The position numbers were made by a program, and so were the translations under genes. A stretch of 64,000 nucleotides of DNA from an uncultured Clostridia bacterium. Lineage in GTDB: Bacteria > Bacillota > Clostridia > Oscillospirales > UBA644. Below, in pieces: positions 1 through 10,374 of this stretch. Numbering within the stretch: position 1 is the stretch's first letter; each line of letters begins with the position of its first letter. The stretch covers positions 1 through 64,000 of the forward strand of contig CAOJUB010000006.1 in NCBI GenBank assembly GCA_948443805.1. The letters are read 5' to 3'. The notes beneath the pieces were generated by a model, which was given only the letters and a program-made list of their open reading frames with translations, did not search any database and had not been told where the DNA came from.

Positions 1-190
1 AAGATATTTTCAGCCGGAATTGCCGATTCGGATAGGGAGCGTTCCACACCCGATAGTGATACAACGTCTGGCGGTACATCTTACGGCAATGGGGACAAGT
101 ACAATTTTCCGGATGCAGAAACAATTCCGCTGTCGAGGGAGAGAGAGATGAAATTTTCCGATATACCAGCGCCGTCTCTTTCTCATTCAA
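1..190 (-). CDS. Partial CDS running off the left edge; short protein with a C-x-C-P-x-C zinc-ribbon-like motif
   Basis: Manual minus-strand translation gives ...NEKETALVYRKISSLSPSTAELFLHPENCTCPHCRKMYRQTLYHYRVWNAPYPNRQFRLKIS, open to the window edge; start uncertain. Confidence 0.35.
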   Translation of the reverse strand, partial: MNEKETALVYRKISSLSPSTAELFLHPENCTCPHCRKMYRQTLYHYRVWNAPYPNRQFRLKIS

Positions 191-869
191 ACAAAATTCC
201 GCCCAGAAAACATCCCCGCAGGATGAAAAAAGGGAAAAAATTTTTCTCCGGCCTTTAAAAAAATCACAAGTAACGCTGAAAATATCTGTTTCAGACAATC
301 TTCCCAAAACGCCCCGTTCCTCAAAAAAAGAACAAAGGGAAGAATACCGGGCTGCAACCTCATAACGAAAACCCGCACAAAAATCAGAGGAAATTACCGG
401 TTCCGGCAAAAAAACAGAGAAATCCGCCCGGAGAAATAATAAAAAACGTTCCTGAAAAGAAAAAGGTAGTACTGAAAGTTTTTCAATAAAGAGAGAAATT
501 CCCCGATAAACACTTCTTCGGAAAACAAAAAGCACAGAGCCGTCCGAACGATCAAAAATATCACCGCCTTTCCGGCGGAAAAACGCAATTGTTTTTTTCC
601 AAGATGAAAAAAAACGCATATGAGAAAATCGGGAAAGCTGTTTTTTTGTCAAAATCCGGGAAAACCCCTCTGCTGTTCCAAAGGTAAACAGAAGAAAAAG
701 AAAATAAAAAAACGATATCTGTTCGTCAGGATCGGAAAAATCAGAACGGCGGAGAAAAAGATAGGCTTCAAAAAGCCTTTCCCGATCCGGGTGGAAAAAC
801 GCGGGAAACGGTTTCTGTAATGCAAGCAACCGTCTCTTTTTTTCTTGTTTAGAAAAGCACTGTCTGGAA

Positions 870-2075
870 TCAATCATCATCAAATAACCGTAACTGAAAA
901 CCATTATCGGAAAGCACATACCGAAGATTTTGCGAAAAAAGAACATTTCCGCCAAGATATTTCCCGCCGCAGGTAATAAAATAAACGCTTTTTTTTAAAG
1001 AAATCCGCATTTTTTTCAGCATATCATGCGTAACCGCACAATATCTCCGTGCTACAAGAATTTTTTTTGCCGATACAATTCCAATACCGGGGACGCGCAG
1101 CAGCGTTTCAAAATCCGCACGGTTAATTTCAACCGGATACAAATCCAAATGCCGAAGCGCATAGGCAGTTTTCGGATCAACTTCTCTCGAAAGAAACGGC
1201 TCGCCTTCCGGAAGAATCTCTTCCGAAGAAAAACCGTAAAGACGCATTAAACTATCGGCTTGATATAGCCGGGCCGTACGCCACAGCGGCGTCTGAACCG
1301 GAGAAAAATCAGCTTCATACCCTTTTGCCGGCGAAAGATAGCGAAAAGCAGAAAAATAAACCCGTTTCAGCGCATATTTTCTATACAGTGCAGAAGTAAG
1401 AGTCAGAATTGTCCGGTCATCCTCTCCGGTACTGCCAGCCATAAGCTGCGTTGTCTGACTCAAGGCAAACGGTTTTCGCTCATACCGGTTTTTTGCAATC
1501 CGGGAAGAAATCTCACTCATAGGAGAAAGAATATTCTCCCGGTTTTTTTGTTTTGCAATTCGTTCGTACCCGGAACTTTTCGCCACTTCAATATTCACGC
1601 TCAACCGGTCGGCATACCGGCCGGTTTTTTCTATCAGGCAGGGATCCGCCCCGGGCATCACCTTCACATGAAGAAAACCGGTAAAACCAAGCTCTTTCCG
1701 TAAAATCCGCGCGCATTCAGCCAAAAGCTCCTGCGTATAATCAGCATTACGACAAATAGCAGAAGATAAAAAAATCCCGTGCGAACTGTTTTTCACCGAA
1801 GCAAAAGCCAGACGAGCCGCTTCGGCCGGAGAAGACAGATAATCCTCCCGATCCAAACCGGCCCGGCAGGAGCAATAGGCACAATTAAAAGCGCAGTGAC
1901 CGCATAAATAAAGTTTTGACGTTTTTTGAGGAGGAACAAAGGAATGAATCGCCGAAGCAGACGCCATGGCAAAAACTTCCGCGTCTCTGTCGGAAGACAC
2001 TTCATAAACAGCGTCCGCCGCCATCTTATCCAAAAGCTGAACCTCACTCGGCTTCCGAGGAAGAAGCAATTCCAT
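870..2075 (-). CDS. Putative DNA modification/repair radical SAM protein with C-terminal helix-hairpin-helix
   Basis: CGHCAFNCAYCSCR radical SAM-type cysteine cluster; C-terminal LLRVPGIGIVSAKKILVARR HhH motif. The ORF-track start at 2156 lies inside the -35 box, so the start is placed at MELLLPRKP (2075) or MDNISN (2123). Confidence 0.8.
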   Translation of the reverse strand: MELLLPRKPSEVQLLDKMAADAVYEVSSDRDAEVFAMASASAIHSFVPPQKTSKLYLCGHCAFNCAYCSCRAGLDREDYLSSPAEAARLAFASVKNSSHGIFLSSAICRNADYTQELLAECARILRKELGFTGFLHVKVMPGADPCLIEKTGRYADRLSVNIEVAKSSGYERIAKQKNRENILSPMSEISSRIAKNRYERKPFALSQTTQLMAGSTGEDDRTILTLTSALYRKYALKRVYFSAFRYLSPAKGYEADFSPVQTPLWRTARLYQADSLMRLYGFSSEEILPEGEPFLSREVDPKTAYALRHLDLYPVEINRADFETLLRVPGIGIVSAKKILVARRYCAVTHDMLKKMRISLKKSVYFITCGGKYLGGNVLFSQNLRYVLSDNGFQLRLFDDD

Positions 2076-2127
2076 GCATGCACACCACCCAACAAAAAAA
2101 TCACAATTAGAGATATTATCCATCTGA

Positions 2128-2156
2128 ATTATATCACATAATGCAATATTTGTCAA
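2128..2156 (-). promoter_or_regulatory. Sigma-A type promoter for the radical SAM gene
   Basis: Minus strand TTGACA (2156-2151), 17 nt, TATAAT (2133-2128). Confidence 0.75.
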
Positions 2157-2271
2157 GCGTTTTTTTCTCTTTACAACATTTTAGTAAATCTTTCCTTCTT
2201 TTTTGATTTTCAATTGACTTTTACAGCAGTTTTTGGTATACTTAAGAAAAAGCCAAGTTAAGGAGAAACCC

Positions 2272-2613
2272 ATGCCTTATATTCATACAAAAACCAATCT
2301 TAAAATAACCGAAGAAACGGCTGAAGCGATCAAAAGGCGCCTAGGAAACGCCATCTCCCTGTTCCCGGGAAAAAGTGAAAACTGGCTAATGATCACACTG
2401 GAGGGAAATCAGAAAATGTATTTCCAAGGTGAAGAAAAGCCTGTTGTTTTTGCAGAGGTGAAATTATTCGGTACACCGGAAAAATCAGCCTGCGCAGCCT
2501 TTGCAAAAGAGGCTACCGGAATTTTTGACGAATTGCTCGGCATCTGCCCGGACTGCATTTATATTCGTTTTTCCGGAACGGAAAACTGGAGCTGGAACGG
2601 CCGCTTATTCTAA
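2272..2613 (+). CDS. Tautomerase/MIF-like protein
   Basis: MPYIHTKTNLKITEETAEAIKRRLGNAI...; SD AAGGAG before ATG 2272; overall MIF/phenylpyruvate tautomerase-like layout. Confidence 0.6.
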   Translation: MPYIHTKTNLKITEETAEAIKRRLGNAISLFPGKSENWLMITLEGNQKMYFQGEEKPVVFAEVKLFGTPEKSACAAFAKEATGIFDELLGICPDCIYIRFSGTENWSWNGRLF

Positions 2614-2631
2614 GCCGAGAAAGGGAATCGA

Positions 2632-4197
2632 ATGAAAAAACGAATCTGTTTGCTTTTTCTGACATTAATTTTTTGCTTTTCCTGTGCAGCCTGCACTTCG
2701 TCTTCTGAAAATAAAGTAAAACTGGAGAACCTGGTTTTTGTCCCGGAGGAATTATCGCAAAACAAAGAAAAAGTTATCCCGGAACAAACCGTCTCGTTCC
2801 GTATTTGGACGACTTCGCTTGCTACCGCATCGGACATCACCGAAATGCTGGATCAAATCGAAGGAAAAAACTATCAGAGTATCTCGCTCTATCTGTTATG
2901 GAGTGATTTTGAATATGAGCAGGGAAAATATTCTTTTTCCTTTATTGATGAATTAATCCCGCTGATTATTGGCCGAGGATATAAAATCGACTTAACGCTG
3001 GTTTTGTGGACCTACAACCTTTCCTGGAAAGACGCGCTTGATTTTCAGCAGACGCGAACGGGTGAAAATTTTTCCTATGATGAGATCCGGAATGAAACAT
3101 TGTCCATTTTTTCCGAAAAAAATAAAACCTGCATAAAAAATTCTATTTTTGCCTTAGCCGATCACTGCAACAAGACCTTTGGAGAAAACATTTCACAATG
3201 GAGCGTTGTGCTGTCGCCTTCGGGGAAGATGGAATTGTCTTCGTTCGCGGGAGCTGATTGTTCCGAGCCGGCAAAAACCGCCTTTTATGCCTATCTACAG
3301 GATAAATACTCGGAGATCAGCGCGTTGAACAGCCATGTTTCCCGGCAATATGAATCGTGGGACGCACTGAAGCAAACAGAATTTTCGACCCTGACGGACC
3401 TCGCGGCTTTTGACTATGAAATTTTCACCAAAGAAGCCCTCTCTTCTCTGATAAAAGAAACCGCAACCGCTTTTCAATCGGTTTCTCAAACCATTCCCGT
3501 CGTTTTAAAAATTACCGATCCGACAAGCGTATTTGCAGCAAAAACTATGGGGCTTTCAGAAATCTACTCTCTGACTCAAAACACAGGAGTCGACATCCTG
3601 TCCTTTGTCGCGGCAGAAAATCCAATAGAAACGGCGTTTATCTGTGATATGATCGGTTCGGTTACCGGTCTTCCGGTGTCGGTAGAAATCGATTCGGCAA
3701 CCCTTTCAAGCGAAGCCGAAGCCGAAAACCTGCGTATACTTTCCGGTCGGGCAACGCTTGCAGAAACCGCTAATTTCGACGGAGACTCCCCTCCCGTATC
3801 GACCTTCGGCGACAAAGACCGGCAAAATCTGCGTCCGAAAGAAATTATACTTGTCAATTCACTGGATTTTCTCAAACAGCCGCCGACCGAAGGGCTTTAC
3901 AGAAAACTCCGGGCAGCCTATACCGGAATGTCACAGAACGGGGAAGGCCTTGTCACTGTTTTTTCAGACCTGCAAATAATTGATCACCCGGAACTACTTT
4001 CCGGGATTGAAGAAATCCATCTGGGTGCGCTTTCCGAAACGGTCTATCTATATCCGGCTTTGGCCGAAATATTGGCTTCCTATTCCGGAAGAATCACGGA
4101 TAATCAGAACGAACAGCCCCAATATAAAGACCAATATGAAACAGAAATAACAAAAGAATATGCTGAAAAAATAAATGAAAAATTAAAAGAAGGATAA
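2632..4197 (+). CDS. Lipoprotein, glycoside-hydrolase-like (GH42/beta-galactosidase-like N-terminal fold)
   Basis: Signal peptide with lipobox (CFSCAAC|TSSS); TIM-barrel-like segment ISLYLLWSDFEYEQGKYSFSFIDELIPLIIGRGYKIDLTLVLW. Confidence 0.5.
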   Translation: MKKRICLLFLTLIFCFSCAACTSSSENKVKLENLVFVPEELSQNKEKVIPEQTVSFRIWTTSLATASDITEMLDQIEGKNYQSISLYLLWSDFEYEQGKYSFSFIDELIPLIIGRGYKIDLTLVLWTYNLSWKDALDFQQTRTGENFSYDEIRNETLSIFSEKNKTCIKNSIFALADHCNKTFGENISQWSVVLSPSGKMELSSFAGADCSEPAKTAFYAYLQDKYSEISALNSHVSRQYESWDALKQTEFSTLTDLAAFDYEIFTKEALSSLIKETATAFQSVSQTIPVVLKITDPTSVFAAKTMGLSEIYSLTQNTGVDILSFVAAENPIETAFICDMIGSVTGLPVSVEIDSATLSSEAEAENLRILSGRATLAETANFDGDSPPVSTFGDKDRQNLRPKEIILVNSLDFLKQPPTEGLYRKLRAAYTGMSQNGEGLVTVFSDLQIIDHPELLSGIEEIHLGALSETVYLYPALAEILASYSGRITDNQNEQPQYKDQYETEITKEYAEKINEKLKEG

Positions 4198-4293
4198 ACA
4201 ATACCACCATAATCAATCTGCGTTTTAGCCATCAAATGTTATTGCACACAGACAGAAAGCATTGACGGACCTTTACTCTGCCGCGGGGGGGGT

Positions 4294-4309
4294 TGTTTCA
4301 CGTGAAACA
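4294..4309. promoter_or_regulatory. parS: parS centromere site (perfect consensus)
   Basis: TGTTTCACGTGAAACA, 16-bp perfect palindrome, about 390 bp upstream of parA. Confidence 0.95.
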
Positions 4310-4615
4310 TCCCCCCCCCTTTCAAAAAACAGAAGTCAATCGCCGCCGTTTTTTTGGGGAAACCTTTTTCCCCTTTGGTTCTTCAAACGGTAACACAAGC
4401 GAAAAACCTCATAAAAGAAATCGACAATACCGATTGCCGCAAAAAAGGCGGCAAAAATATGAAAAATCTCCCATCCGATCTGCAAAAGGAGCCCTCCTAT
4501 CTTTCAGAAAAATCACAGCAAAACTTTTGAAAGCTATGGAAATACACCATATATTTTCATTCTATTCGGGACTTGTCTGTTTTGACACAAACTCCACTTT
4601 TTTCTCCGGAAGGTC

Positions 4616-4644
4616 TTGCTTTTTCGAGGAAAAAGTGATATAAT
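4616..4644 (+). promoter_or_regulatory. Promoter for parA
   Basis: TTGCTT - 17 nt - TATAAT. Confidence 0.6.
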
Positions 4645-4694
4645 AAGGAAAGATATTGATAAAAAACCACCCAGACAAAGAAAAGAGGGAAAAA

Positions 4695-5474
4695 ATGGCG
4701 AAAATTATAGCTGTCGCCAACCAAAAGGGAGGCGTCGGAAAGACAACCACCGTAATCAACCTGGCGGCGTCTCTGGCAGAAAAAGGGAAAAAAGTGCTCA
4801 TAACAGACCTTGACCCACAGGGAAATACGACCAGCGGCTGCGGTATCCGAAAAAAAGGGCTGGGCCAGTCAGCCTATACCGCATTACTGGAAGAAAACGG
4901 AAAAGACGCAATTTTAAAAACCGATTACCCAAACCTTTTCGTTCTTCCTTCGACAATCGACCTTGCCGGCGCGGAAATTGAGCTGGTAGACCTGCCCAAA
5001 AGAGAAGGACGGCTGAAAGCCGCCTTTGCCAATCTTCAGGATTTTGACTACATTTTTATAGACTGCCCGCCGTCACTTGGCCTGCTGACGCTAAATGCTC
5101 TCGTTTCGGCCGATTCGGTGCTGATTCCGATCCAATGTGAATTTTATGCGCTTGAAGGCCTTTCACAGCTGACCAACACCATCAAACAAGTAAAAACGAA
5201 ATACAACCCCAAGCTGGAAATCGAAGGTGTTCTGATTACGATGTTCGACAGCCGCTTAAACCTGACCCTTCAGGTCCTTTCTGAAGTAAAACGGTATTTC
5301 AGCACAAAAATTTACAAAACCGTTATCCCACGGAATGTAAAAATTTCGGAAGCGCCTTCTCACGGAAAACCAATCAATTATTATGACAGGGGAGCCAAAG
5401 GAACCACAGCATACAGAGAATTGGCAGACGAGTTTCTGAAACGGAACAAAAACCAGAAACCTTCCGGAAAGTAA
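4695..5474 (+). CDS. parA: ParA/Soj chromosome partitioning ATPase
   Basis: MAKIIAVANQKGGVGKTTTVINLAASLA deviant Walker A; FIDCPPSLGLLTLNAL; followed by parB. Confidence 0.95.
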   Translation: MAKIIAVANQKGGVGKTTTVINLAASLAEKGKKVLITDLDPQGNTTSGCGIRKKGLGQSAYTALLEENGKDAILKTDYPNLFVLPSTIDLAGAEIELVDLPKREGRLKAAFANLQDFDYIFIDCPPSLGLLTLNALVSADSVLIPIQCEFYALEGLSQLTNTIKQVKTKYNPKLEIEGVLITMFDSRLNLTLQVLSEVKRYFSTKIYKTVIPRNVKISEAPSHGKPINYYDRGAKGTTAYRELADEFLKRNKNQKPSGK

Positions 5475-5493
5475 AATGAAAGGGAACAGACAA

Positions 5494-6366
5494 ATGAAAA
5501 AAAAAGAAAAAAAAGAAGCGCTCGGAAAAGGTCTTGAAGCGCTTTTTGAAGAAAACATACAGGATATCAGCGAAGCCCCTGCCGGTCAAGTCCGGCAGAC
5601 GGCAATTACGGAAATCGAACCCAATAAGGAACAGCCCCGGAGACTTTTTGACAACGAAAAACTGGAAGAACTGGTTTCTTCTATTTCAGAACATGGTATT
5701 TTACAGCCGATCATTGTTCGCCCCATCGGCGACCGGTATCAGATCGTTTCCGGCGAACGCCGCTGGCGCGCTGCCAGAAGAGCCGGACTTTCAGAAGTAC
5801 CGGTAATCATTCGGGAAATCGACGATAAAACCTGCCTGGAACTTTCTCTGATTGAAAATCTGCAGAGAGAAAACCTGAACGTCATAGAAGAAGCAAAAGG
5901 ATATCAGCGGCTGGCAAAAGAATTTTCCATGACACAGGAAATCATCGCACAAAGAGTCGGAAAATCAAGACCCGTTATTGCCAATGCGCTCCGCCTGCTC
6001 TCTCTGCCGGAAAAAGCAATTCAAATGACAGAAAGCGGGGAACTCTCGGCAGGACACGCCCGCGCACTCTTGCCGCTCGCAGAAAAACTCTCCCCGGAAG
6101 AATTTGAAAAACTGCTGGAGGATATCAAGAACAAAAACATAACGGTTCGCGAACTGGAAAACCTCTACAAACGGCTTTGCGAAAATCCGGTAAAAGAGAA
6201 AAAGGAACGTCCGGAAGAAATCTATTATGCGGAAATCGAAGGGGAAATCTCGGAAAAATGGGGAAGAAAAGTACGAATCTCCGCCGCGAAAAACAAAGGG
6301 AAAATCGAACTTGAATTTTATAATAAAGAAGACTTCGAAGAACTGATCCGCGCACTGAAGAAATAA
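5494..6366 (+). CDS. parB: ParB/Spo0J chromosome partitioning protein
   Basis: LGKGLEALF N-terminus, QPRRLF, GILQPIIVRP..YQIVSGERRWRAARRAGL, HTH region. Confidence 0.95.
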   Translation: MKKKEKKEALGKGLEALFEENIQDISEAPAGQVRQTAITEIEPNKEQPRRLFDNEKLEELVSSISEHGILQPIIVRPIGDRYQIVSGERRWRAARRAGLSEVPVIIREIDDKTCLELSLIENLQRENLNVIEEAKGYQRLAKEFSMTQEIIAQRVGKSRPVIANALRLLSLPEKAIQMTESGELSAGHARALLPLAEKLSPEEFEKLLEDIKNKNITVRELENLYKRLCENPVKEKKERPEEIYYAEIEGEISEKWGRKVRISAAKNKGKIELEFYNKEDFEELIRALKK

Positions 6367-6383
6367 AGAAGGGAAGATAAAAA

Positions 6384-7664
6384 ATGCTTGACATCCGGTT
6401 TGTAAGAGAAAACCCAGAAATTGTAAAAGAAAATATCAGAAAAAAATTCCAGGAACAAAAATTACCGCTCGTGGAAAAAGCGCTGCAGCTTGACGCGGAA
6501 AACAGAGCAATCAAAACCGAAGTTGAAGCACTGCGTTCAGAAAGGAACAAAGCATCCAAACAAATCGGCGCTCTGATGGGACAAGGGAAAAAGGAAGAAG
6601 CCGAACAAATCAAAGAAGAAATTGCAAAAAAAGGGACGAAAATCGAAGACCTCTCCAAAAGAGAAAAAGAAGTGGAAGAAGAATTGACCAAGGTAATGAT
6701 GGTCATTCCCAATATCATTGACCCGTCTGTTCCGATAGGGAAAGACGACAGCGAAAATGTCGAAGTCGAACGCTTCGGAGATCCCAACGTTCCGGATTTT
6801 GAAATCCCCTACCATACCGAAATCATGGAAGCCCTGAAGGGAATCGATCTCGACAGCGCAAGAAAGGTAGCCGGTAACGGGTTCTACTATTTAATGGGAG
6901 ATATCGCCCGTCTGCACTCGGCAGTCATATCCTATGCAAGAGATTTTATGATCGAAAGAGGATTCACCTACTGCGTTCCGCCTTTTATGATCCGCAGCGA
7001 TGTTGTTTCTGGCGTTATGAGCTTTGCCGAAATGGAATCGATGATGTATAAAATCGAAGGCGAAGACCTTTTCCTGATCGGCACCAGCGAACATTCCATG
7101 ATCGGAAAATTCATCGACACCATTCTGCCGGAAAAAACACTCCCGCAAACACTGACCAGTTATTCGCCCTGTTTCCGGAAAGAAAAAGGAGCGCACGGCA
7201 TCGAAGAGCGAGGCGTTTACCGAATCCATCAATTTGAAAAGCAGGAAATGATCGTTATCTGCAAACCGGAAGACAGCATGATATGGTTTGACAAATTATG
7301 GCAAAACACAGTGGATCTGTTCCGTTCGCTGGAAATCCCGGTTCGGACACTGGAATGCTGCTCCGGAGACCTGGCGGATCTGAAAGTAAAATCGGTTGAC
7401 GTAGAAGCCTGGTCGCCCCGGCAGAAAAAATACTTTGAAGTCGGCTCCTGCTCCAATCTGGGAGACGCACAGGCACGAAGGCTGAAAATCCGGATCTCCG
7501 GAGAAAACGGAAAATATCTGGCGCATACATTAAACAATACCGTAGTCGCGCCGCCCCGCATGCTGATTGCGTTTCTGGAAAATAATCTGCAGGCAGACGG
7601 AAGCATTTCTATTCCGGAACCGCTCCGGCCGTATATGGGCGGAAAAGAAAAAATCGAACGCTAA
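6384..7664 (+). CDS. serS: Seryl-tRNA synthetase
   Basis: MLDIRFVRENPEIVKENI coiled-coil N-terminus; class II motifs (CFRKEKGAHG.., HTLNNTVVAPPRMLIAFLENNLQ). Confidence 0.97.
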   Translation: MLDIRFVRENPEIVKENIRKKFQEQKLPLVEKALQLDAENRAIKTEVEALRSERNKASKQIGALMGQGKKEEAEQIKEEIAKKGTKIEDLSKREKEVEEELTKVMMVIPNIIDPSVPIGKDDSENVEVERFGDPNVPDFEIPYHTEIMEALKGIDLDSARKVAGNGFYYLMGDIARLHSAVISYARDFMIERGFTYCVPPFMIRSDVVSGVMSFAEMESMMYKIEGEDLFLIGTSEHSMIGKFIDTILPEKTLPQTLTSYSPCFRKEKGAHGIEERGVYRIHQFEKQEMIVICKPEDSMIWFDKLWQNTVDLFRSLEIPVRTLECCSGDLADLKVKSVDVEAWSPRQKKYFEVGSCSNLGDAQARRLKIRISGENGKYLAHTLNNTVVAPPRMLIAFLENNLQADGSISIPEPLRPYMGGKEKIER

Positions 7665-7686
7665 ACTCTCCCATTCCGATAAATTT

Positions 7687-7702
7687 TGTTTCACATGAAA
7701 CA
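7687..7702. promoter_or_regulatory. Near-consensus parS-like site (1 mismatch)
   Basis: TGTTTCACATGAAACA vs TGTTTCACGTGAAACA; central CG replaced by CA. Confidence 0.6.
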
Positions 7703-7738
7703 AAAACATTTCCTGATAAACAGAAAGAGGGAACAGAT

Positions 7739-8617
7739 ATGAATATCGGCGTCAGCAGCTATAGCCTTTCCGGATATATGGCCGGGAATCAGAAATCGAT
7801 TTTTGAAGCAATTGATAAAGCTTCGGAACTCGGCTTTGATTCCATGGAGTTTATCGATGTTTACGCGCCGGAAGGAAAGGATGCCGTCGAACAGGCGAAA
7901 GAAATCGGTGCTTATTGTAAAGAAAAAGGTCTTCCAATTTCGGCTTATGCCGTCAGTGCAGATCTCTTGCGGGATCCGGAATATTTTACCCGGGAACTGA
8001 TTCAAAAGGACTTAAAAATTGCGCATGCGCTCGGCGCTACACTGTTCCGGCACGATGTAACCAGAGGCTACCCACCGGAAAAGACCTATGCGCGCGGTTT
8101 TGAACAAAACTGCATGCCGGTCGTCGTCCCGGCCATAAAAAAAGTAACCGAAGCGGCAAAAGAGCTTGGAATAAAAACCATGTCGGAGAATCACGGATTT
8201 TACTATCAGGACATCGACAGTATCGAACGTTTGATCAATGCGGTAAACGACGAAAATTATGGACTGCTTTTCGATATGGGGAATTTTTTCTGCGGGGACG
8301 ACGATCCGGCCGCCGCGGCCGGAAGGCTTGCCCCGTACACCTTCCATATCCATGCAAAGGATTTCTTCCGGAGAAGCAGGGACAGGGTCTCGCCGGGCGA
8401 AGGATGGTTCCGGGCAAGAAACGGGGAATATTTGCGGGGAACCATTGTCGGCCACGGAGACGTTCCGGTAGGAACCTGCCTTTGGCTGATGAAAGAAAAC
8501 GGCTATAACGGCGCGGTATCCATCGAGTTTGAAGGCTGTGAAGATAATCTTTATGCGCTTCGCGTCGGTCTTGCCAACATGCGGCGATTTGCGGAAACCG
8601 CAGAAAAAAAGGGGTAA
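7739..8617 (+). CDS. Sugar phosphate isomerase/epimerase family TIM-barrel protein
   Basis: MNIGVSSYSL..., GFDSMEFIDVY, LGIKTMSENHGFYYQD, LLFDMGNF, FHIHAKDF, GAVSIEFEG. Confidence 0.8.
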   Translation: MNIGVSSYSLSGYMAGNQKSIFEAIDKASELGFDSMEFIDVYAPEGKDAVEQAKEIGAYCKEKGLPISAYAVSADLLRDPEYFTRELIQKDLKIAHALGATLFRHDVTRGYPPEKTYARGFEQNCMPVVVPAIKKVTEAAKELGIKTMSENHGFYYQDIDSIERLINAVNDENYGLLFDMGNFFCGDDDPAAAAGRLAPYTFHIHAKDFFRRSRDRVSPGEGWFRARNGEYLRGTIVGHGDVPVGTCLWLMKENGYNGAVSIEFEGCEDNLYALRVGLANMRRFAETAEKKG

Positions 8618-8626
8618 ACGGAATCC

Positions 8627-10345
8627 ATGAAAACAATGCTACGGCTCTTTAAAGAATTAAAAGGATACTATCGCTATCTGATCGCCGCGCTCGCTGGGAT
8701 GTTTGCCATAACAGCCGCGCAACTGATAACGCCGATGGTAACGAGAAAACTGATTCAAATGATTGAGCTTTCCGACCCGACATTAGCAGAAAACGCACTG
8801 AAACTTGGCCTTTTCCTGCTGATTCTTTATGCCGTTCAGGCTTTTGGGCAATTCAGCAAATCGTATTTTGCTCACTATGCAGCCTGGGATTTCATCCATC
8901 ACTTTCGGCTACGGATTTATAATCATATTCAAGGTCTTTCCATGGGGTTTTTCCATGATAAACAAACCGGACAGCTCCTTTCACGGATCACAGCGGACAC
9001 CACCAATCTCGAACCTCTCATCGCCCATGCAGGGCCGGATCTGATTGCAAACTGCGGCCTTTTTTTCGGCAGCGCGGTGATTCTTTTCTTTATCAATGTA
9101 AAACTGGCGCTTTTCACCCTGGTAACCATCCCGTTTACACTGATCTGCGTCTACATATACTCAAAAAAAGTCCGGCCGATTTTCAAAAAATCGCATGAAA
9201 AAATGGGGGAGCTCAACGCACAGGTGCAGGATAAACTGCAGGGAATGAAAGAAATCCAGATTTTCAACAAGCAGGCAGAAGCTTTTCAAAACTTAAATGA
9301 AGTTTCGTTCGGCCACCGGGAATCTATTCTCGATGCACTCAAAAAAGGGGCAATCTGCAATCCGCTGATTCTTTTCACCAATCATATCGGCGTAGTGATT
9401 ATCATTGCAGCCGGCGGATTTCTGGCCGCTTCCGGAAAAATTTCCGCCTCGGATATTGTTGCCTTTACCCTCTATGTTTCCTATTTTTATCAGCCGATGC
9501 AGGCGCTCGGACAGATTTTTGAACAAATCCATACCGCAACAACCGCTGCAGACCGGTCTTTTGAAATACTAGATACACCATCGGCCATTACCAACGGGAA
9601 CTACACGCCAAAAACGCCGGTACAGGGAGAAATTCAGTTCAAAGACGTCTCTTTTTCTTATCAGAAAGAAAACCCTTCGGTTCTCCAGGGGCTGTCGGTT
9701 CACCTTCCCGCCGGAAAAACGCTGGCGCTTGTCGGCCCAACAGGTATCGGAAAAACAACCTTTGTTAATCTGCTCTGCCGGTTTTACGATGTAGATACAG
9801 GAGAAATCCTTCTTGACGGAAAAAACATCAAGGAATATACCTTACCATCGCTGCATGCTTCTATGAGCCTTGTTTTGCAGGATATCTTTCTTTTTCACGG
9901 AACCATTGCCGAAAATATCGCATTCGGCGTTCCAAAAGCCAGTATGGAAGAGATTGAAAAGGCGGCCAAAATTGCAAACGCACACGAATTTATCATAGAA
10001 ACCGAAAAAGGCTACCAAACCCTTGTCGGCGAACGGGGAATGCGGCTTTCCGGCGGACAAAAGCAACGGATTTCCATTGCGCGCGCCGTACTAAGGAACA
10101 GCCCCATTCTGATTCTGGATGAAGCAACAGCGTCAGTAGACACAAAAACCGAACGCCTGATCCAGCAATCGCTGGATGAACTCAGCCGGGGAAGAACCAC
10201 CATTCTCATTGCGCACAGGCTATCTACGGTACGTAAAGCAGATATCATTGCCGTGATGGGGGAAAACGGAATCGAAGAGCAGGGAACACACGAAGAACTC
10301 CTGAAACTCGGCGGAAAATATGCAACACTGGTAGCAAACAGTTAA
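8627..10345 (+). CDS. ABC transporter, fused permease and ATP-binding (MsbA/multidrug type)
   Basis: TM domain plus NBD with Walker A GPTGIGKTT, signature LSGGQKQRISIARA, Walker B ILILDEAT. Confidence 0.93.
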   Translation: MKTMLRLFKELKGYYRYLIAALAGMFAITAAQLITPMVTRKLIQMIELSDPTLAENALKLGLFLLILYAVQAFGQFSKSYFAHYAAWDFIHHFRLRIYNHIQGLSMGFFHDKQTGQLLSRITADTTNLEPLIAHAGPDLIANCGLFFGSAVILFFINVKLALFTLVTIPFTLICVYIYSKKVRPIFKKSHEKMGELNAQVQDKLQGMKEIQIFNKQAEAFQNLNEVSFGHRESILDALKKGAICNPLILFTNHIGVVIIIAAGGFLAASGKISASDIVAFTLYVSYFYQPMQALGQIFEQIHTATTAADRSFEILDTPSAITNGNYTPKTPVQGEIQFKDVSFSYQKENPSVLQGLSVHLPAGKTLALVGPTGIGKTTFVNLLCRFYDVDTGEILLDGKNIKEYTLPSLHASMSLVLQDIFLFHGTIAENIAFGVPKASMEEIEKAAKIANAHEFIIETEKGYQTLVGERGMRLSGGQKQRISIARAVLRNSPILILDEATASVDTKTERLIQQSLDELSRGRTTILIAHRLSTVRKADIIAVMGENGIEEQGTHEELLKLGGKYATLVANS

Positions 10346-10374
10346 AAAACAATGCCCCGTTAATTTTATTGTCT

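Noticed and set aside
4293-4643. 116-aa plus-strand ORF starting inside parS
   Set aside because: Starts with TTG within the parS palindrome, low-complexity translation, no SD; intergenic sequence before parA.
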